Positions 5,843 to 8,856 of a stretch of 8,856 bases of DNA are shown here, in pieces. The position numbers and the translations under genes are program-made. Within the stretch, counting starts at the first letter, position 1. Each line of letters opens with the position of its first letter. A model generated the notes under the pieces. It searched no databases. It was not told where the DNA came from and worked only from the letters and a program-made list of their open reading frames with translations. The DNA is from Klebsiella pneumoniae (GTDB lineage Bacteria > Pseudomonadota > Gammaproteobacteria > Ga0077536): positions 1-8,856 of the forward strand of contig CAMCBY010000140.1 of the NCBI GenBank assembly GCA_945873015.1, read 5' to 3'.

Positions 5843-6366
5843 TGGAAAGCCTTTGCGCCCAGCAGGCGTTGCGATAACAGCACGGCGCTGGCGGTCGAAG
5901 TGGTGTAGCTCATGGCAAGCATGGCCGCGACGGTCGGCTCGACGTCGTCGCTGTGGGTGACAGCGGTTACGCGTATCCCGAGTGTTTCGAGTACCGGTGC
6001 GACGGCGCGTCCCATCGGTATCTGCCACGGGTTGCCTTCACCCCATTCACCGCGCATGGTCACCAGCATGAACAGCGGAAACTGACAGGCCTGGGTGATC
6101 GAGGCGAGGGTATTGATGCAGTTGCCGACGCCGCTCGATTGCATCAGCAACGCGCCTCGTTCACCGCCTAACCATGCGCCCGCCAACAGCCCCATGCCTT
6201 CCTGTTCGCTGGCGAGCGCAATGGCGCGCATGTCGCTGTCGGCACGACACAGCTCTATCAGGCGGCGATGTCCGGCGTCGGGAACATAGGCGACTTGTCG
6301 TACGCCCTGTTGTCTGAAAACACCGTGGATGGCGGCGGGCCAAGCCGGTTCGGCGATGCTGGTCAC
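5839..6366 (-). CDS. ThDP-dependent decarboxylase alpha subunit (sulfopyruvate/phosphonopyruvate type)
   Basis: This 175-residue protein is the pyrimidine-binding (Pyr) half of the decarboxylase. Its SEQEGMGLLAGAWLGG (53-68) carries the glutamate (E54 or E56) that activates the cofactor's pyrimidine ring. QSSGVGNCINTLASI (76-90), FMLVTMRGEWGEGNPWQIPMG (99-119) and VLETLGI (125-131) match ComD-type subunits. The GTG at 6366 is preferred because GGGGA lies eight bases upstream and the protein starts TSIAEPAWPAAIHGVF. A TTG at 6381 would add five residues but has no binding site. The stop overlaps the beta start by four bases, so equal amounts of both chains are expected. It is divergent from the acyl-CoA synthetase, which may act on the acid formed after oxidation of its aldehyde product; that link is inference. 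Confidence 0.88.
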   Translation of the reverse strand: MTSIAEPAWPAAIHGVFRQQGVRQVAYVPDAGHRRLIELCRADSDMRAIALASEQEGMGLLAGAWLGGERGALLMQSSGVGNCINTLASITQACQFPLFMLVTMRGEWGEGNPWQIPMGRAVAPVLETLGIRVTAVTHSDDVEPTVAAMLAMSYTTSTASAVLLSQRLLGAKAFQ

Positions 6367-6415
6367 GCTGTAATTCCCCAAATTGGTGGGCGATGTATAA
6401 ACGTCTCGGAGGGCT

Positions 6416-6445
6416 ATTAGGGCACGAGCACGTCAGGGCTGCCAA
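6416..6445 (-). promoter_or_regulatory. tentative promoter for the decarboxylase genes
   Basis: The 109-base gap between the divergent decarboxylase and acyl-CoA synthetase genes must hold promoters for both. On the minus strand TTGGCA (6445-6440) and CCTAAT (6421-6416) are spaced 18 bases apart, a moderate match to a sigma-70 promoter, about 50 bases before the alpha start. No convincing plus-strand promoter and no palindromic operator were recognised. Confidence 0.22.
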
Positions 6446-6475
6446 GCCACTGCGTTGAACGTATATGCTTCGCCC

Positions 6476-8062
6476 ATGAACAAACCCGACAGTCGCACCA
6501 TACCCTCGTTACTCGCCGAAATGGTGGCGCGCGATCCTGCGCATCTCGCCATCGTTGCGGCCGGGCAGCGTCTTTCTTACGCCGAATTTGCCGTCGAGGT
6601 CGAACGCGCTGCGCGCGCGTTGTATGCCGCCGGGATCGGCGCGGGCGACCGCGTCGGCATCCTCATGGGCAACCGCAGCGACTGGCTGATACTCGATTTT
6701 GCGGTCATGACACTCGGCGCCATCACGGTGGGCTTGAACACCTGGGCTACCGCCTACGAACTCGCCTATCAGTTGCGTCACGCCGACGTGAAGCTGCTCG
6801 CCATTGAGCCGCGCTTTCGCAACAGCGATTTTCGCGCGCTGCTGGCTGAAGCGCGCGCCCAGGCCGACGGCTTGCCCAGCCTCGCTACGGTGGTGTGTAC
6901 CGAAGAGCCGCTGACCGGCATGTTTTCTTATGCCGACTTTCTGGCGGCCGCCAGCAGCGTTGATGGTCAACTCATCGCGGCGGCGAGTGCTGCGGTCAAA
7001 CCCGACGACGTCGCCTGTCTGCTCTACACCTCGGGCTCGACCGCTTTGCCTAAAGGAGTGCCGTTACTGCATGGCGGCCTCATCGATAACATGTGGGAGA
7101 TTGGTGAGCGTCAGCATCTCGCTGCCGACGACAAGCTGTGGCTGGCGGTATCGTTGTTCTGGTCGCTGGCCTGCGTCAACGCTTTGTATGCGGTCATGAC
7201 CCACGGCGCGAGCATCGTGCTGCAACATCACTTCGACGCCGCCGAAGCGTTACGCCTGATAGAGCAGGAACGTTGCACCGTGTTCTACGGCACGCCGAAT
7301 ATGGCACTTGCACTGTGGGAACATCCGCAGCGCGCTGCCCACGATTTAACTTCGCTGCGCACGGGCGTCACCATCGGCACACCGGAACAGGTTCGTCGTG
7401 TGGCGACCCTCGGCGTGGCGAAGATCTGCAATGTCTATGGTCTGACCGAAGCCTATGGCAATTCCGCCGTGACCGATGCTGATCTGCCGTTGGAGAAGCG
7501 TCTGCTGACTGTCGGTCGGCCTCTGGGCGGTGTTGATATCCGTATCATCGATGGTGAGACTTGCGCGGTGCTGCCGGCAGGGACGGCCGGCGAGATCACT
7601 ATCAAGGGCAATGTGCTACCCGGCTACTGGAACGATCCGGTGCGCACCGCCGAGGCTTTCACCGCCGATGGTTTCTTCCGCACGGGTGACCTCGGCATGC
7701 TTGATGACGACGGTTATCTCTACTACCGCGGCCGCTTGAAAGAACTGGTCAAAACCGGCGGTATCAACGTCGCGCCGGCGGAAGTGGAAGAGGTGCTGGC
7801 CAGTCATCCGGCGGTGGAGCTGGCTTTTGTCACTGGCATTCCCGACGCGCGGCTCGACGAAGCACTGGCTGCGGTGATCGTGACGCGTACCGGTGTCGAG
7901 GTCAGTGAGACCGAACTCGCGAATCATTGTCGCGCGACACTCGCGGCGTACAAGACCCCAAGACATTTTCGTTTTGTCGACGCGGCGGTGTTGCCGCTCA
8001 CGACCACTGGCAAGTTGAAGCGCAATGAATTGCCGGGCTTGTTTGTGGCGAAGGATGTTTAA
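6476..8062 (+). CDS. AMP-forming acyl/aryl-CoA synthetase
   Basis: This 528-residue protein has all the core motifs of the ANL adenylate-forming superfamily. The phosphate-binding loop is LLYTSGSTALPKGV (182-195). The others are YGTPNM (271-276), YGLTEAYGN (321-329), FRTGDLG (401-407), the hinge YRGRLKELVKTGGINVAPAE (417-436) and the C-terminal TTTGKLKR (509-516), with catalytic lysine K513. It would convert a carboxylic acid, ATP and CoA to the acyl-CoA, AMP and pyrophosphate in the cytosol. The start at 6476 opens directly into family-like sequence (TIPSLLAEMVARDPAHLAIV); a TTG at 6455 would add seven residues. Neither start has a good Shine-Dalgarno sequence, so translation may be weak or nearly leaderless. 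Length is normal. Substrate class (medium-chain, aromatic or branched) is not evident. It is divergent from the decarboxylase and convergent with the MDR gene. Confidence 0.93.
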   Translation: MNKPDSRTIPSLLAEMVARDPAHLAIVAAGQRLSYAEFAVEVERAARALYAAGIGAGDRVGILMGNRSDWLILDFAVMTLGAITVGLNTWATAYELAYQLRHADVKLLAIEPRFRNSDFRALLAEARAQADGLPSLATVVCTEEPLTGMFSYADFLAAASSVDGQLIAAASAAVKPDDVACLLYTSGSTALPKGVPLLHGGLIDNMWEIGERQHLAADDKLWLAVSLFWSLACVNALYAVMTHGASIVLQHHFDAAEALRLIEQERCTVFYGTPNMALALWEHPQRAAHDLTSLRTGVTIGTPEQVRRVATLGVAKICNVYGLTEAYGNSAVTDADLPLEKRLLTVGRPLGGVDIRIIDGETCAVLPAGTAGEITIKGNVLPGYWNDPVRTAEAFTADGFFRTGDLGMLDDDGYLYYRGRLKELVKTGGINVAPAEVEEVLASHPAVELAFVTGIPDARLDEALAAVIVTRTGVEVSETELANHCRATLAAYKTPRHFRFVDAAVLPLTTTGKLKRNELPGLFVAKDV

Positions 8063-8067
8063 GCGGG

Positions 8068-8095
8068 TGTGAGCCAGGCGGTAAGCTGACTCACA
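8068..8095 (+). terminator. stem-loop downstream of the acyl-CoA synthetase
   Basis: tgtgag (8068-8073) pairs with ctcaca (8090-8095), then after one mismatch cag (8075-8077) pairs with ctg (8086-8088), leaving an 8-base loop. It begins five bases after the stop codon. No T tract follows, so it may protect the mRNA 3' end or assist termination rather than be a classic terminator. Confidence 0.4.
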
Positions 8096-8118
8096 GTGAT
8101 TTGGTGTTGGCGCTGGGC

Positions 8119-8187
8119 TTCGAATGTGCGAATAAATTCGCACCTACAGGGCTCCCTTGTAGGTGCGAATTTATTCGCACATTCGAA
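8119..8187. repeat. 30-bp perfect inverted repeat, REP-like palindrome pair
   Basis: Arms at 8119-8148 and 8158-8187 are exact reverse complements over 30 bases, separated by nine bases that can themselves pair partly (ggg with ccc). Each arm also contains its own palindrome, gtgcgaat/attcgcac (8126-8133 with 8136-8143, and the copy at 8164-8181), next to a cctaca/tgtagg edge. This nested design, two hairpin units head to head in an intergenic space between convergent genes, resembles REP doublets (BIMEs) of Pseudomonas and other gammaproteobacteria, which are spread by REP-associated tyrosine transposases. It could also terminate both converging transcripts. Confidence 0.8.
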
Positions 8188-8199
8188 ACACACTCGCTG

Positions 8200-8856
8200 C
8201 TAAGGCCGCACCAGTATCCGCCCCATCGCCTGACGCCCGGTCAGCATCTTCAGCGCATCAACGCCGTCGTCGAGCTTGAACTCGCGGGTGACCATCGGTT
8301 TGAGTTTGCCTTGCGAATACCACTCCAACAAGGTCTCGACCGAGATGGTCAGCTTGTCATAGGCATTCCAGCGGAAGTGTCGCAACGACGAACCGAGTGC
8401 TGAGCGGTTCTTGACCAGCAGACGATTGGCCGCGATTTTCGGGATACCACCGACGAAACCGACCAGCACGATACGTCCACCCCAACCGAGCGACGACAGC
8501 GCCTTGTCGAACAGCGCGCCGCCGACCGGATCGAAACATACGTCAGCACCGCGATCGCCCGTCAGCGCCATCACCGCTTCGGTTAAATCCTGTTCGCTGT
8601 AGTTGATAAGTTCATCGGCGCCACGACTCTTGGCTGCCGCGAGCTTTTCAGGCGTGCTGGCCGCGGCGATCACGCGCGCGCCCATCGCCTTGCCTATTTC
8701 GACTGCAGTCAGACCCACGCCACCAGCGGCGCCCAGCACCAGTAAAGTTTCGCCGGCTGCGAGGCGCCCCATCCAGCGCAAGGCGACATCCGACGATAGA
8801 TAAGCGACCGGGAACGCGGCGGCATCGTCAAAACTCATACCGGCCGGAATCGCAAA
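8200..8856 (-). CDS. zinc-free quinone oxidoreductase-like MDR protein, N-terminus outside window
   Basis: The last 218 residues of a medium-chain dehydrogenase/reductase are present; the frame continues through the right edge. It shows FAIPAGMSFDDAAAFPVAYL (the GMSxxxAAxxP segment typical of quinone oxidoreductases) and the Rossmann motif VLGAAGGVGLTAVEIGKAMGA (40-60 of the visible part). It then has GADELINY (about 73-80), DPVGG and the C-terminal MGRILVRP. No structural or catalytic zinc cysteines are seen in this part. The family uses NADPH to reduce quinones, or double bonds of enones and enoyl-CoAs. A methionine at 8838 is internal, not the start. A role beside the CoA synthetase as an enoyl reductase is possible but unproved. 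About one third of the protein is missing by comparison with the usual 320-330 residues. Confidence 0.9.
   Translation of the reverse strand, partial: FAIPAGMSFDDAAAFPVAYLSSDVALRWMGRLAAGETLLVLGAAGGVGLTAVEIGKAMGARVIAAASTPEKLAAAKSRGADELINYSEQDLTEAVMALTGDRGADVCFDPVGGALFDKALSSLGWGGRIVLVGFVGGIPKIAANRLLVKNRSALGSSLRHFRWNAYDKLTISVETLLEWYSQGKLKPMVTREFKLDDGVDALKMLTGRQAMGRILVRP

Noticed and set aside
6464..6469. TATGCT as a -10 box for the acyl-CoA synthetase
   Set aside because: It lies only six bases before the ATG and no -35-like hexamer is found 16-18 bases upstream.

Overview
The window looks like chromosomal DNA from a GC-rich proteobacterium (roughly 60% GC by eye), most likely an uncultivated gammaproteobacterium. 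The grounds are the codon use, the protein types (DUF3014, a GrdB-like CxxC-type protein, ComDE-type decarboxylase, AMP-forming acyl-CoA synthetase) and a REP-like palindrome pair of the kind known from Pseudomonas and relatives. No phage, insertion sequence, CRISPR, rRNA or tRNA gene was seen.

Layout. 126-3130 (+) is a likely operon of four genes: a VOC-fold protein, a nitroreductase-family flavoprotein, a membrane-anchored DUF3014 protein and a PaaG-like crotonase. A strong stem-loop over the crotonase stop codon separates it from the converging gene at 4025-3150 (-). That gene reads as two ORFs split by one in-frame TGA, but both halves belong to one protein of the glycine/sarcosine/betaine reductase selenoprotein B (GrdB)-like family. 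The TGA falls on the first residue of a CxxC-type redox motif, giving U-P-V-C, and is followed at the right distance by a bacterial-SECIS-like hairpin. I read it as a 291-residue selenoprotein with Sec at residue 161, and it is the main discovery of the window.

Next come a hairpin-rich non-coding stretch (4026-4421), a small RRM RNA-binding protein (4706-4422, -) and a second non-coding stretch (4707-5251). After these lies a translationally coupled two-subunit thiamine-diphosphate 2-oxoacid decarboxylase of the sulfopyruvate/phosphonopyruvate type (6366-5839 and 5842-5252, -), divergent from an acyl/aryl-CoA synthetase (6476-8062, +). The synthetase converges on a zinc-free quinone oxidoreductase-like MDR protein cut by the window edge (8856-8200, -). 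Between these two lies a 30-bp perfect inverted repeat built from two palindromic REP-like units.

Taken together, the genes suggest acid activation to CoA thioesters, crotonase chemistry on enoyl-CoAs, 2-oxoacid decarboxylation and flavin or NAD(P)H redox steps, as in catabolism of an unusual carboxylic acid. No substrate can be named from sequence alone. Whether the selenoprotein takes part in that pathway is unknown; no partner subunit of clostridial glycine reductase and no sel gene is present in this window.
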